In this document: positions 40,329 through 52,590 of the stretch, in pieces
How the letters are laid out: the number at the start of each line of letters is the position of its first letter
Position numbering within the stretch: position 1 is the first letter of the stretch
From: Onchocerca lupi
Lineage: Eukaryota > Nematoda > Chromadorea > Rhabditida > Onchocercidae
Direction: 5' to 3'
Length of the DNA: 64,000 bases
Assembly: GCA_028564675.1 (NCBI GenBank)
Contig: JAOVVO010000345.1
Span: 18,602-82,601 of the forward strand
Program-made: the position numbers and the translations under genes
Notes under the pieces: model-generated
What the model saw: the letters and a program-made list of their open reading frames with translations, nothing else
Told to the model about the DNA's origin: nothing
Databases searched by the model: none

Positions 40329-42747
40329 CTAAATGGTGGCTTGAACAGTGTGCAAACCATTAGTTGTTAGAACTGCTAATGTATCATCCTTCAGAAAAAT
40401 CATTGATATCACCGATACATGCATTTCAATAATTGAGCAGGGAACTGCATAGTGATCACCGGATAAAAGATCTAGTCGCTTATATATCAAAATGACCTGA
40501 ATTGAAATCAGTAACTAATACAAAAGTTTGAAATTGAAATCGGTAACCATAAAAACGCCAAATATAATCGATCAAATATGTGAGAAGTAAATAATGATGA
40601 ACAAATAATGGACTACTGTAATGTCCATTAAGTTATACACAATTCATTAAATTATTAGGAATAAAATAACAAAGTTATTTCAGATTAATCTAAGGTTTTT
40701 TTTTCGATTATTTACATTTGTCGAGAGAAAAATATAATTACGGATAAAGCAAAAAAAATTATTAAATGAATGATAAATAATTGAAATCTTGGTAACTCAA
40801 AATTGCAAACTTACCCCATCATATGCTCCAATGGTAATCAATTGATGATTAGATGCAGAACATATAACAGCATCATGGCCTCGTGTATCCTCTAAAATCG
40901 TTACTTTTTTCCATTCAAAATGGCTTTTATCCAGAGAGAGAGACAGCATCCATACGGCTGCTGGTCCAAGTGTCGAAGATATTAGCACCGAAATTTTATC
41001 GTCTCGTCCAATATGTTGTAAAATTAACAAAATTGATATGACGCCAGAAAATTTCAATTTACTTCTGGAAATCATTACAGCAAATAAACAAAAATTGTTT
41101 CAATTTTGTAGAGATATGACAAATTAGGATAGAGAAAAAATAAATAATAAAAATTATTTAAGTTACTATAGAATAATGAATACCTATCCACTATGAAATT
41201 TGTTTGCATAGATAATGTTGTTGCAATCACATAACCTGTATCAAAACCAAGTACCGACCATCGATACGTCGATGTTTGTAGACAATTTGATCTATAAATG
41301 ATAATGATCTTAAATTTCAACATAAGATTACTCTTGACATCAGTTATTACAACTGTTATCATCACTGTCATTATAAATAATATATTTTACCATTAAGAAG
41401 TCAAAAATAACAAACAGCTACCTGATGACAGAACCTGACAGATCGCCTAAGTCAAGTCCTGGATAAATATCACCGACTGATTCAATCTCTTCAACTGTAA
41501 GTGATACAGGCTGAAATTTCAACTTTCTTCAAATGGAACTCAATTAGAAATATTTTTTTTTTTTGGAAAACCAAATAAACAAAAACTTATTTATTAACTG
41601 AAACCTGGATAATAAATAAACGAGCAGCACTTGAAGTGGTAAATATGAGCCAGCAACAGCGATTACTCGCAACAGCTGCTTCAGCTGTTATTCGAGTATA
41701 TGAAGGTACGTTATCAAGTTCCAATTTGTAGTCTGAAAAGGAAAAAATATTCAAAAAAGTAACAATAAATGTATATGATGAGAGTCTGCCACTATAATTC
41801 ATTAAACTACGGCAATTTAATATATTTCAAGTATTTCGAGAAAAAAAAGTGTTCAGAAAGGAAAGGTTAAAAGCATGAAAAAATGAAGTAAAATATTAAT
41901 CGTCTAAATTATTCGATTCGAGCTTCAAATCTAGAAATAATGAACAAAAATAAAGTAAGAATCTATAAAACTTTCCAATTTTGAACATGATTCATACTTA
42001 CTTAAAACAAATTTACAATCGGTCGTTGCCTTGAACATTGCAGCAAAATAACGTTTTGGCATCCAGAATTGATCAAATAATACCCAACTGAAAAAAAAAA
42101 AATTAATTTCAGTACAAAAATATCACAGAAACGGAAAAAATATTTTCCATATATGAAATTTTTTAAATGATCTAAAAATAAATTGGGAAGTTAGAAGAAA
42201 AACAAACCATGTAACAAGAATGGTTAAACCATCAGTACCATTTGATTTAGCGCAATCGGATGCTACAATTTCTAAATTTTCATTATTATCCAAACTTTCA
42301 TTGAATAACACAACTAAATCTGTTGGTTCTGTGCCATTTGTCCAGTGTACCTTTCCGGATAATGAAACACAGATAACACTACGATCTGTAAAATTCTCAG
42401 CAGTGAGCAATCGAAAAATCAATGATTTCACTTTAATAGAATAATTTTTTGAAAATTTGCATCATGAGGCTAATTTAAAAAAAGCTTACATCACAATAGA
42501 AAATGTGCTATGTTGGATGGCTAGATAATTTCTAATCAGATAAATTATTTAAAAAATTGAATGTTTGGAAAAAATAAAAAATATTAAAGTTCTAAAATTT
42601 CAACTTTTTAAAAATTCTGTCATTTCCTGAAAGACTCAAAAAAAGGATAAAAAATTCATCCTATTGCTTTTAATCACCTGATAATTGATGCAAACTATAT
42701 GTGTTGCAACATGGAACAGGGATGAAGCTCCGTTCTTTCCACTTCAT
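40329..42747 (-). CDS. KPTN: Kaptin-like beta-propeller protein (KICSTOR subunit)
   Basis: Eight exons in minus order give 358 residues: 42747-42678, 42385-42208, 42087-42002, 41732-41605, 41510-41422, 41291-41184, 41064-40815, 40496-40329. All phases agree. Kaptin is part of KICSTOR, the complex that tethers GATOR1 to lysosomes for amino-acid control of TORC1. Colinear matches to human kaptin as I remember it: FIPVPCCNTYSLHQLS near the N-terminus, VSLSGKVHW, ARLFIIQ, DIYPGLDLGDLSGSV, LGFDTGYVIATT, SVLISSTLGPAAVW, ICSASNHQLITIGAYDG, and the C-terminal LAVLTTNGLHTVQ. The protein is shorter than human kaptin (436) and lacks its low-complexity tail. The first exon was found by phase and similarity. 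The start is ATG 42747, with an acceptor-like TTTTAG at 42800-42795. The assignment rests on remembered sequence, so it is good but not certain. Confidence 0.75.
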
Positions 42748-42794
42748 TTTTATTGCTTTTGGTTATTTTTTTAATGTTGCACTTCCTGGTTAAC

Positions 42795-42807
42795 CTAAAA
42801 CTTTATT
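42795..42807 (-). promoter_or_regulatory. Intercistronic poly(A)/trans-splice candidate
   Basis: On the minus strand AATAAA (42807-42802) is followed closely by TTTTAG (ending 42795), 47 bases before the kaptin-like ATG. This could be the 3'-end signal of the upstream small gene next to a trans-splice acceptor for the kaptin-like mRNA. The spacing is tighter than in typical C. elegans operons. Confidence 0.35.
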
Positions 42808-43061
42808 TTTTTTTAAAGTGAAAATCTTTCAGACAAATCCAGTACCATTTACAGATATTCAAAATAATCCTTCGTTATATAATTATAATTTTCGAAATAC
42901 TTCTCCACGAAAATCATTCTGTTACATCGTAAAAGATAACACATATTCTAAAAATGTGATAAATGTTGTATTTGACAAAAAAAATTACCGAAATATCAGA
43001 AATTACTGTCAATTTTCGTGATCAAAAGTAATCGTCTTAAAATTTAGACAAGTAGTTAGGA

Positions 43062-46000
43062 TTAAACACTTATCTAAATATTGCTGCGGTGCTACTTTTC
43101 AAAGAACTCATAATTCTGCGGGTTCAATTTTTGAATTAAAATGACTACCTTGGATTCTTCAGTAGTACTTTGCATCGATATCATTGCTGAAGCTGCTTCT
43201 TTACTGCTTTCTAAATTTTGTAATGCCAACTGATCGGCCTCAAGTAAAGCAGTAAATTCACCGCAATTTACAGCAACCGTTTCTGGTGCCAATTTGCGTC
43301 GCAAATATGAAACTACAACTGGGTGATCGGTGAAATTGTCTTCGAAACAATGATCCGATTTAGTCAACAAATGAAGAAGCTGAAAAAATAGAATAGAAGA
43401 GAAAAGCAAAATTAAATAAAGGAAAACACCTATGCTAATTTCACTTTGAGTCATTTAATTCTTTTCTTTCACCACTTTAATTTGCAACATTTTATTTGAA
43501 AATAGATATTTTATTAAAATTTTTTCCAAGCCTAACTTAATAACATTAAATTTTCAATCATTGTAACCTATTTCGCTTTACTTTTATTAATTCTGATTTT
43601 CAGCTTAATTAGGGTTGCTTTGCAATTCCATCCTTATTATTCTGATACATCTCATTTTTACCACAACGAAAATGTTAAATTTCTGCAAAGTTATTTTCCA
43701 GAAAATTCGGAATTTCGAAACATAAAATGTAATATGGTTGAAGGATACTAACCTTATCTTTTCGATGACTTTTCAAATCATCCAATATATCTTTAGAATT
43801 TACTTGTGTTTCGTCTTTTCGCAACTTTTTCAATTTCTTTTCTGCAAATAATTTAAATAATTCCTAACTTGATAGAGTTTTATGCATGCCGAAGAAAATG
43901 ATTTGGAAAGTGCTGAGCCACTGAATGATTGTCTGATATTCCTATAAAAGACTGATTCGGATATTTTTATAAGATCGCGAAAATCGGAACATAGTTACGA
44001 ATTTCTATTCTATCTCGGACTACCTCTATTCAATTCTAACTGTTGCGTGAATTATGTAAATCTTTTCATTCATATAACAAATCACCAAAGAGACCATTAA
44101 ATAAAATACAATTAATTAATCTAAAAAAGATTTTTAATAAATTAAAATTTTTATACTTTCATTGCTATACATCTTCTGTTGTTACATACTTTCTCTTTTG
44201 TACAATTTACAACTTCCAATTTCCTTTCATTATCATCAATGTAATTGCTGCTTTTCTCATCACAAAAAAAAAAGAAGAAAAAAAAAACCTTTGATTATAA
44301 TCCAATAGTCTCCATTTCTCACTTGTTTATTATACATAATTAAAATTCGTGCTTATGTCGGAAAATTCCGAAAGATGGTTGATTATCCAAGTTTGAAATC
44401 TAGAAGCGCGACGACAATTTCAAATGGATAGACATATAAGTATGTTTATCGTTTTGGCAGTTCATTTGAAATTTCAGAATTTTCCGACAATTCATCTCAA
44501 ACTGCTTATCTTTCATTGCCTAATTTAGAATAGATATTGTTCATGCTTTTTTCCCCTCATCGTTTATTATTCCTTCCATGATCCCCGATCTTTCTTCCAT
44601 ATCAGCGAATTTCTCACCCATTGTTATAACATATTCAGCTTTTCAATTCACAATGTTTACTTTGTAAAAAAACACGTTTCAAACAGGGTAAATCTTAATA
44701 TTATGCAGATAATTTGAAAAAATCATAGAGATAAAAAATTTATAACTTTGCTAATTCCTCATCACCTCAAATTCATGGTTGAAGAATTTAGCTGATAGTC
44801 ATGTTCAACAGTATGAATTAACTACGATACTTCAAAACACTGAAACGGAACTAATTCAATTCATCATCATTTTCAATTAACAGTCAAATTTTCTCGCAAA
44901 GCAGAATTGATTTGTTTTTCTGATTCTAAGTTAAATTCCTCAGATCAAACATTTATACCAACTATGCATATCATTTATTAATTATTTCTAATTCCTAACA
45001 ATTCTTTTTCAAATAAAATGCATCCTTCATTACCAATAGAATGTCGCATAAGCAACAATCATATATTCCCTTTGCAAAAATCTTATTCAATTCGATATAG
45101 CAAAATACTTTTTTTAAAAATAATACTCATTTTATCTCTACTAAAATTTTAAAACCACTTCTAATTCAATGGTAACAAGCACCTCAAATTATCACAACTT
45201 TTCTATCCACACAATCTGATGATCAAAAATTGAACGCTCCATGGATTTTCGAAAAAATCCATGGAGCGTTATCCAGGCATCATCTGTGCTAACTAGAAAG
45301 ATGACAGAAATTTTGTTGAAAATCCGTAATTATCGTACTTTGGTTCTTACTTATGAAAAAGTTTTTTGAAAAGACATTGATAAAAAAGAGAGCTAATATA
45401 AAGGTTACTCTACTTATTGGTAAAACTTAAAAGGACACTTGCGCTTTATACTTGAAATCTGAATTGTGCCTGATATTTTTCTTGCCAGAATTAAACGATT
45501 CTCGTACTGATTCAACAAGAGCAAACTAAAACTGATACTAAATAGTTTTGCAGAGGTATCAGCAGTAATATATATGATTAGAAACAGCAAAAGGAATCTT
45601 AAATAGAAGGGATAATTTATCTTAAATAGAAGAGTTTTATCACGTTTGTTAAGATAAGTCTCCTTTTTTTTTTTATACTAATTAGTATGAACGTATTTTA
45701 GATATTACAAATTAATTTCGCTCGTCTCATTCTAAATCATATCAATGTGATATTTGTCTCTTTTCTACCGAATTCATAGTCGAATAATCAAAGCAGTAAT
45801 ATAAGAAAATCAAAAATTACTGGGCAGACAAGCAAAAACTCTTCACAGCGATTATCCAATTATGACTTAATCTATATAATGATAATTCCAACAACAATTT
45901 CAAATTTAAAACAATCTCAAAAAAAATAAAAAAAAAAAAAAAAGGAAAAAAAAATTCCGACCACTCCTATTCTGTTTTATGCTGCAATTTAATCAATTCA

Positions 46001-46301
46001 TATTTCATCTGCCATTCAATCAAAATCTATGAAAAGACTATTGTTTAATTGATGTTACATTTATTTATTCATTTTTGCCATAATTCATAGCTTTTGTACT
46101 AATTTCTCCTTTTTTGTGATCTACGATAGTTTTTACTTATAAGTTCCATGGTTATCTAAATTATCACAGTTCTTGTCATCCATATACAGTCTTCATTACA
46201 TTGATAAAACAATTTAATTTACTTGATTTACCTAAAATTTTGATATACTCCTCATCAACTTCTGTTTTTATCATTCGATCGCATTTCGAAGGTGCATCCA
46301 T
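43062..46301 (-). CDS. Unrecognised small coiled-coil protein, about 133 residues
   Basis: Four exons in minus order: 46301-46232, 43841-43753, 43379-43149, 43073-43062. Exons 2 and 3 are well supported by strong splice sites and compatible phases. Exon 1 (starting MDAPSKCDRMIKTEVDEEYI) and the tiny last exon (ISV, stop) are chosen by phase and are less sure. The product begins with an acidic then lysine-rich helical stretch (EKKLKKLRKDE). A compact block follows, with LLHLLTKSDHCFED, FTDHPVVVSYLRRKLAPET and CGEFTALLEADQLALQNL, then a serine/threonine-rich end. I do not recognise the family. No signal peptide or membrane segment is visible. The first intron is about 2.4 kb, much longer than its neighbours, and holds two inverted repeats. 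The gene ends 315 bp before the kaptin-like start on the same strand, so the two may be co-transcribed. Confidence 0.6.
44357..44488. repeat. Inverted repeat with 17-bp arms
   Basis: Left arm GTCGGAAAATTCCGAAA (44357-44373) and right arm TTTCAGAATTTTCCGAC (44472-44488) pair at 16 of 17 positions around a 98-base interior. The interior contains a further short AATTTCAAATG/CATTTGAAATT pairing. It lies in the first intron of the small - strand gene. Confidence 0.8.
45233..45270. repeat. Perfect 17-bp hairpin
   Basis: Left arm AACGCTCCATGGATTTT (45233-45249), loop CGAA, right arm AAAATCCATGGAGCGTT (45254-45270). All 17 pairs match, and the arms are GC-richer than their surroundings. It lies in the long first intron of the small - strand gene. 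Confidence 0.92.
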
Positions 46302-48240
46302 CAATCAATTTTTGACCAGTTTCATTTCCAATCAATAATCACTTCTTGAGTAATATTACATACACGATGATTTGTATGATTCAATCGAAATAAGAAATAC
46401 TGAAATTTGATCAATTTGAACTTGATCTATATGAGACAAAATGAAAATGATAGAATCTATTCAGTTTCAAATTAAGTAGAATGAATTTCGATAATATAAT
46501 GTAAAAACAAAAGAAGAAAATTAACAATTTGCTAAAAATTAATTAAAAATTTAATTAATTAACAATTTGCTCAGATAATATCAATTAACCTAATTTTAAT
46601 ATATCAAATTCACAAGTGTTTTTTAAAGTCTAAATCAAATAAACCGTTTGATACTTTATAGATATATGCAAGGGAAACAATTTCAAAAACAAAAGATTTT
46701 CTACAAAGGCGTAATTTATAGTTGGGAAATTGAGAGCGAAAGAAAGAAAATAAGAAAAAGAGGAATAACCATTGCAAATATGTCAGATATTGAGAGGGAA
46801 GGAGAAGATAACGTTGCTCCAAGTAGGCAGAGATTGAGAGTGAAAGAGATAATGACGCTGTCGCGGAATGATGCCGGATGCTTGGAAAGTTATATAAATG
46901 ATAATATGATTAATTTCGATTATTTATTTATTATAAAGCTTAGTTCGAATTGTTTACTAATTTGAACCAGTACATAAACTAACATTATAATACCTCGGGG
47001 GATTGGGAAATAAAACCCGTTTATTGTTTGGGGACAGGTCTATGCTCAAATTGCTATTTGTTTGCCTATCATTTACCGGATTTTCCATTGTTCTTTGTTC
47101 TGCGTGAATTTGTGGGTAATCTGGAAATTTATACAATTTACACACTTATATAACTTTAGGTATTGTTACTTTTGGAATTTGCGCTCAACTTTCGTCTAAT
47201 CTTTTGTGTGATCATACATTTTCATGTATATGAGTTTCTATCGCTCATACATTAACTTTTATGTATTCGAGTGATCGCATTGAAGCATGATCTTGTATAC
47301 TATTAGAAAAATATAATTGACATAATGCTTATAATCTTGAATTTATGAAATTTTTTTAATAAAATTAGAAAAAAAATCACTCAGTAAAAGTTTTGGCAAG
47401 ATAAAAAAAGATTGCTAACTTATTAAAATTTATTAAAAACGTGAGAAATGGATTCTTAATCAATGCTTCTTTTTTTCTGTTATTTGAAATGATGCAAATG
47501 CAAATTACTTTGCCTCAATCCGCTAATATTTCAAATTCCTTACTAGTTTTAAAATTTGCGGGCCGAGTCACATTTTATAAATCTGATATGGCCGAGACAC
47601 TATTTACCATGACATTTCCTTGGTGTCATTGTTGATGATGCTGGTAATTTGTTGTGGTTTTGGTTTTTATTTTGTGCTTTCCCAGGTGTGAGTTTCCTGC
47701 ACCTTTGGGGATATTTCATTGGGGAATCTGAATTCTCGAAATTCATTTTTGTTACATTGCCGAATTTATCAAATTTTTCCGATTAAGTTTCCGCAAATGT
47801 ACATCAATTGATGAATCTTTCGGTTATTGGTGGGGGTTTTTGGGATTCACGGATTGTTTAGTCTAATTCGTAGGCTTTGCAATGAATGTTTTAAATTTTG
47901 CTTATAACTTTACAGGAAATTCGAATTTTTTGTTTTAGGTTATCATGGAAATAAGATTACGGATTGACAATATGTTTGTAGGCTGTAAATTTTTGTGAAA
48001 GATGAATAATATTTTATAGCTTGCAATACTGTCATTGTCTCAAACTCTGACTAACGCAACTTGCCGGGTAGCCCTACTAAATTTTGCACTAAATGATATA
48101 GTTTGAAATTTTGGGATTGCTTTTTGAAATATCTCGCAATTTTTTTCACATTTGTATGATTAGCATTGCATTCCATAATTAACGATGGTGTTTTGCGCGG
48201 TCTTTTTTTAAACATTTATATTTATAATATATTATTTTGA
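46302..48240. other. Divergent intergenic region
   Basis: Lies between the - strand small gene and + strand eIF4A3. It is less AT-rich than other spacers, especially 46780-47150 and 47540-47720. An open + strand frame from ATG 46780 has a mixed charged composition but no partner exon was found. Promoters of both flanking genes are likely here, without identifiable elements. Confidence 0.5.
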
Positions 48241-48283
48241 TTTCAGTCTGGTTTTTTTCTCCCATCCACTAAATTTATTTTTT

Positions 48284-48285
48284 AG
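48284..48285 (+). promoter_or_regulatory. Candidate trans-splice acceptor of eIF4A3
   Basis: ATTTATTTTTTAG ends at 48285, 41 bases before ATG 48327. Another acceptor-like site, GATTTCAG, ends at 48246. Either could receive a spliced leader. Confidence 0.4.
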
Positions 48286-48326
48286 ATTCTGAAGTTTAGC
48301 CAGATATAACATCGAAAACATAAGAT

Positions 48327-51300
48327 ATGTCTAAGCGAACTCGGAGACAGATCGAGCCTACGGCGGAAGATCTATCAAATGTTGAGTTTGAAACATCGGA
48401 AGAAGTTGACGTTGTGCATACCTTTGATAGCATGGGATTGGGCGAAGAGTTATTGCGTGGAATTTACTCATATGGTTTGGGTTTTTTTTTTCTAGAAATG
48501 AAGAGTTATTCGAAGAAACGATCATTTGCATTCCCATGTCGTAACAAATTATTGTGATTAGATATTGTGATGTTTTAAATTTTCGATTAAATGAACAAAA
48601 ATTCTGAAATATATTGTAGTTTTTCGTGAACAATTTGTGCAGGAGATACTGAAAACATATAATCCATATTTTTTTTACTTATTCAGGTTAACATTTGGTA
48701 ATGTTTCAGGATTTGAAAAACCATCAGCAATTCAACAGCGTGCTATCAAACAAATTGTCAAGGGTCGAGACGTTATTGCACAGTAATTTATTTTCCAAAT
48801 TAATCTGATGAGAAAATGCAATTCCTTGTATCTGTTGTAAACTTAGACATTCAAGATAGTTTAAATTTTTTATTACTTTCAAGTCATGATCAATTAAGCA
48901 GTGGTTGAATAAGATATTTCACGAATTATATTTTAGAGCGCAATCTGGTACCGGAAAGACGGCAACATTTAGTATTGCTGTATTGCAATCATTGGATATT
49001 TCACTACGTGAAACGCAAGCGCTTATTTTATCACCAACTCGAGAATTGGCAGTGCAAATACAGAAGGTATGCATATTCGTGATTTTTTCCACAATGACAA
49101 ATTTTTAAATGTAATTGAAGCTTTGCAAAATTAGTTTGCTGAGTCTTACAGGTTGTACTTGCTTTGGGTGATTATTTGAACGTGCAGTGTCATGCATGTA
49201 TCGGAGGTACAAATGTTGGAGAAGACATTCGTAAACTTGATTACGGTCAACATGTCGTTTCGGGAACTCCTGGACGAGTTTTTGGTAAATAATTTTGGAA
49301 GTTTTATGTGAAATCTCGACCAGTGATCCTCTTTTATGGTTTTTTGATGTTATTATTGTTAGAATCACTGCAATATGCAATGATTTCGGTTTTTGGAAGA
49401 TTTAGGATGGCTAAGAAAAACTGATGTAATATATAAGCACTGGACGAGTTAATCTATGAAAACAAAACGAAAGAATGGTCATTTTTTCCAGATATGATCA
49501 GACGCCGCAATTTGCGTACCCGAAGCATAAAAATGTTGGTGCTTGATGAAGCCGATGAAATGCTGAATAAGGGATTTAAGGAACAGCTTTATGATATCTA
49601 TCGTTACCTTCCACCTGGTGCACAAGTGGTACTTCTTTCGGCAACTCTTCCTCATGAAATTCTTGAGATGACCAGCAAATTTATGACTGATCCTATTCGT
49701 ATTCTCGTAAAACGGTTAGCAATCACAATATTTTTATCGACTTAAATTGTGAAATTCATTAAAGAGGTTGGCGTTTATATGCATGAAGCTTATAGTTTTG
49801 AAGACATATTAAAATTATTTCATTGTAGAAGTTGTCTTTTCATGTTTGATATGACTGAGACAGAAGTGTAACTTAACTGAAAGGGGTGCAGTTTAATAAT
49901 AAATAGATAGCTTTATAAATGTAAATTAATTATAAATGTACAGTACTTTATGAATTTTGCTATTTCCCAATTATTAATAAAAGTAATTTTCCAGTGATGA
50001 ATTGACACTGGAAGGCATCAAGCAGTTCTTTGTAGCAGTTGATCGGGAAGAATGGAAATTCGATACGTTATGTGATTTGTACGATACGCTTACGATCACA
50101 CAAGCAGTGATTTTCTGCAATACGCGAAGAAAGGTTATTTTTTTTTAATATGAAAGAAAATATTCTGGCAAACCTAGCAACCATATGATTAGTTTGAAGT
50201 TTACTGCCAAAAAATTTGCACGTGATATGTTTGGAATGAGATAACAATAATTGCTGTATACAAGCTGATTATGCATATTAGTTCAGTAATAGTAAATCAC
50301 TAATATATTGAAATATCAAAATTAGAAAGTGATATTGATACTCAGATTCGATATTTTCTACAGAAGAACTGATTAGTTGAATCTTTTTTGGGAAATGAAA
50401 AGTAGATTTTCAGGTTGACTGGTTAGCTGAGAAATTGAAGGAAGCAAATTTCACAGTATCATCTATGCATGGAGAAATGGAACAAAAAGAGCGTGATGCA
50501 ATTATGAAGGAATTCCGCGGAGGTGCCAGGTAAATTTCAATAATATACCCATTAATATGGCGTAGCGTTCTGGTATTTTTCATTTTTTTTTCTTTTTACG
50601 AGATATATGAAGATAAAAAATATTAGCTTCCTTGATTTCAGCTTTTAATGTTATATCTCAGAATTTTTATTTCAATCTTAAACATCAAATTTTTTTAGTC
50701 GTTTACTGATTTCAACGGATGTATTTGCGCGTGGTTTGGATATACCGCAAGTATCGCTTGTTGTGAATTATGACCTACCAAATAATCGCGAGTTGTACAT
50801 TCATCGGTAAGTTTAGAAAATAGTAAAGCAAGTCCGTCGTTCTATTTTCAATTCCTTTCAAAAAGAAAAGAAGTACATAATTTTGCATCCATTTATAGAA
50901 TTGGACGATCTGGTCGTTTCGGTCGTAAAGGTGTTGCCATTAATTTCGTGAAATCTGATGATATCCGTATTTTGCGCGATATCGAACAATATTATGCTAC
51001 ACAAATCGATGAAATGCCAATGAATGGTTAGTAATTTTGTTTTCCAATATATTGTTCAGGAATTTTAGTAATTATTTTCACATTGATCCCGCATGTTCCA
51101 TTTTCATACATTTTAAATATTTTCTTTATCAAGCAAGTTTCGTGAGATGCAATGGAGGATATATTCCTGTAAGGGAGAACGTCTATAGAAAATGGATAAG
51201 CGTTAGACTGCAGAGCTTTGAAATGTTCAGCTTATTTAAACAGTTTTGGTGACAAAGTTATCTATATATTAAATGTGTATTTTGATACATAAAATAACTG

Positions 51301-51531
51301 TTAAACAGATGCAAGTAAATTCTAATTCTACGTCATACAATATGTGCAAATCTGATATATTGATGCATCTTAGTAGCATTTTTTTGCAAATTCTTTTTTT
51401 CTTTTTCTTTTTTTTTTTTTTTTTTTTTTTTTTTGTTTCTCTAATACTTTCTTGGGCATGAGATGGCATTATTATCTTAACGAAATCAATTATTCATTTT
51501 TTGTTTGATTTTAGTGGCAGATCTCATTTGA
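48327..51531 (+). CDS. EIF4A3: DEAD-box RNA helicase eIF4A3, exon-junction core
   Basis: Ten exons give 404 residues: 48327-48474, 48710-48782, 48937-49066, 49152-49284, 49492-49714, 49995-50133, 50414-50529, 50699-50806, 50899-51026, 51515-51531. eIF4A3 is the RNA-clamping ATPase of the exon junction complex, acting in the nucleus and in nonsense-mediated decay. Motifs in order: Q motif GFEKPSAIQQ, motif I AQSGTGKT (residues 75-82), Ia PTRELA, Ib TPGR, II DEAD (180-183), III SAT (211-213), IV VIFCNT, V ARGLD, VI HRIGRSGR, and the C-terminal NVADLI. The N-terminal VEFETSEEVDV followed by TFDSMGL marks eIF4A3 rather than eIF4A1/2. The length matches human (411). The last exon is only 17 bases and was found by phase and the family's conserved ending. 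Nothing essential is missing. Confidence 0.97.
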
Positions 51532-52590
51532 AGTGTTGGATTTGCAAACGATATGCTGGAAGAAATAGAAGAGAAATTTGACATGTGTCGTAATTTTTTA
51601 CTGTTCTGTTTGTGCTAGTTGTTTATTTTTTTCTTTTTTCTTACTTTAACTTAAAAGGAATTGACATCGTCAATTTTTTTTTTCATTTTCAAAATCCAAT
51701 TTTCTTCACGGAATTTATTTTTTCAAAAATCAACACTGCTGATAAAATCACTTCATATACATTTGGATGTAAAAGAAAAAAAAACAACGGAATTTGAATT
51801 GTTTCATTAAATTTGTTTTTTGATATATTCATTTTAAGATGTGTGACTTTTATATTTATATAATCATTTTTCTCACTATAAAATGCACTATATTTTTTTG
51901 AATCTATCATGAGCTACTGAATATATGTTCCACTGATCAATATTTTTGATTGTTGATGATGCAGAATAATAAATTTATGTCACCAGTATCTGAAAGTTGT
52001 CATGGAAATGGTGAAGAAATTCAAGTGAAAAGGAAAGTTCCAATATTTTCTTTGGAATTTGACAAAGATTTGTCTTATTGTATAGTGTTGATTCAGACTA
52101 CTTTAAAGCTTCATGTGTTTCGCTATCAAAAATCAAAGTTCCTAGCAGTTTCTAAAAACAAAAGTAGTTGGTAGTTCTATCTTGAGAATTTGCTTATGAT
52201 TTTCAGAGACAGAATAATAAACTTTATTGATATTAAATCTGATGGAAACATTAGACAGTATATTGTGAGATTGGTAATGTATTAATAGAAATAATTGGAA
52301 TTCATTTGAATATAAATGATATTATGCATCAAAATTTTGAATAGATTAGTGAAGTTTTGAGAAGATGAAAAATCGGAGAATGTGATGTGGGTAACATTTT
52401 TTGATTATTAGATTTATTAGTTTTATATTCATATTATATTTTCAAAAAAAAAAAAAGAAAAAACAAGTAGAACTGTCACTGAGTATGATTTTATGAGTGT
52501 TTATTTTAAAGATAGTTTTATCTGATGGCTGTTAGATAAAATTCGTTGATAATTATCAAATAAAGTTTGCTGTGTGACATTTTTTGTGTG
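51532..52590. other. Convergent spacer between eIF4A3 and the channel gene
   Basis: 3' flanks of two converging genes. Open frames such as 51950-52174 show no recognised similarity. AATAAA-like motifs occur (for example near 51968) but cannot be assigned. Confidence 0.5.

Noticed and set aside
43092..43454. Joining this exon to the kaptin-like gene as its N-terminus
   Set aside because: The kaptin-like protein has its own phase-consistent first exon (42747-42678) matching the family N-terminus. This exon belongs to the upstream gene.
44378..44398. SL1 spliced-leader gene
   Set aside because: The string resembles SL1 with a gap, but no GT donor, stem-loops or Sm site follow.
47632..47735. 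Possible C/D box snoRNA (TTGATGATG and later CTGA)
   Set aside because: There is no terminal stem and no second box pair, and both motifs are short enough to occur by chance.
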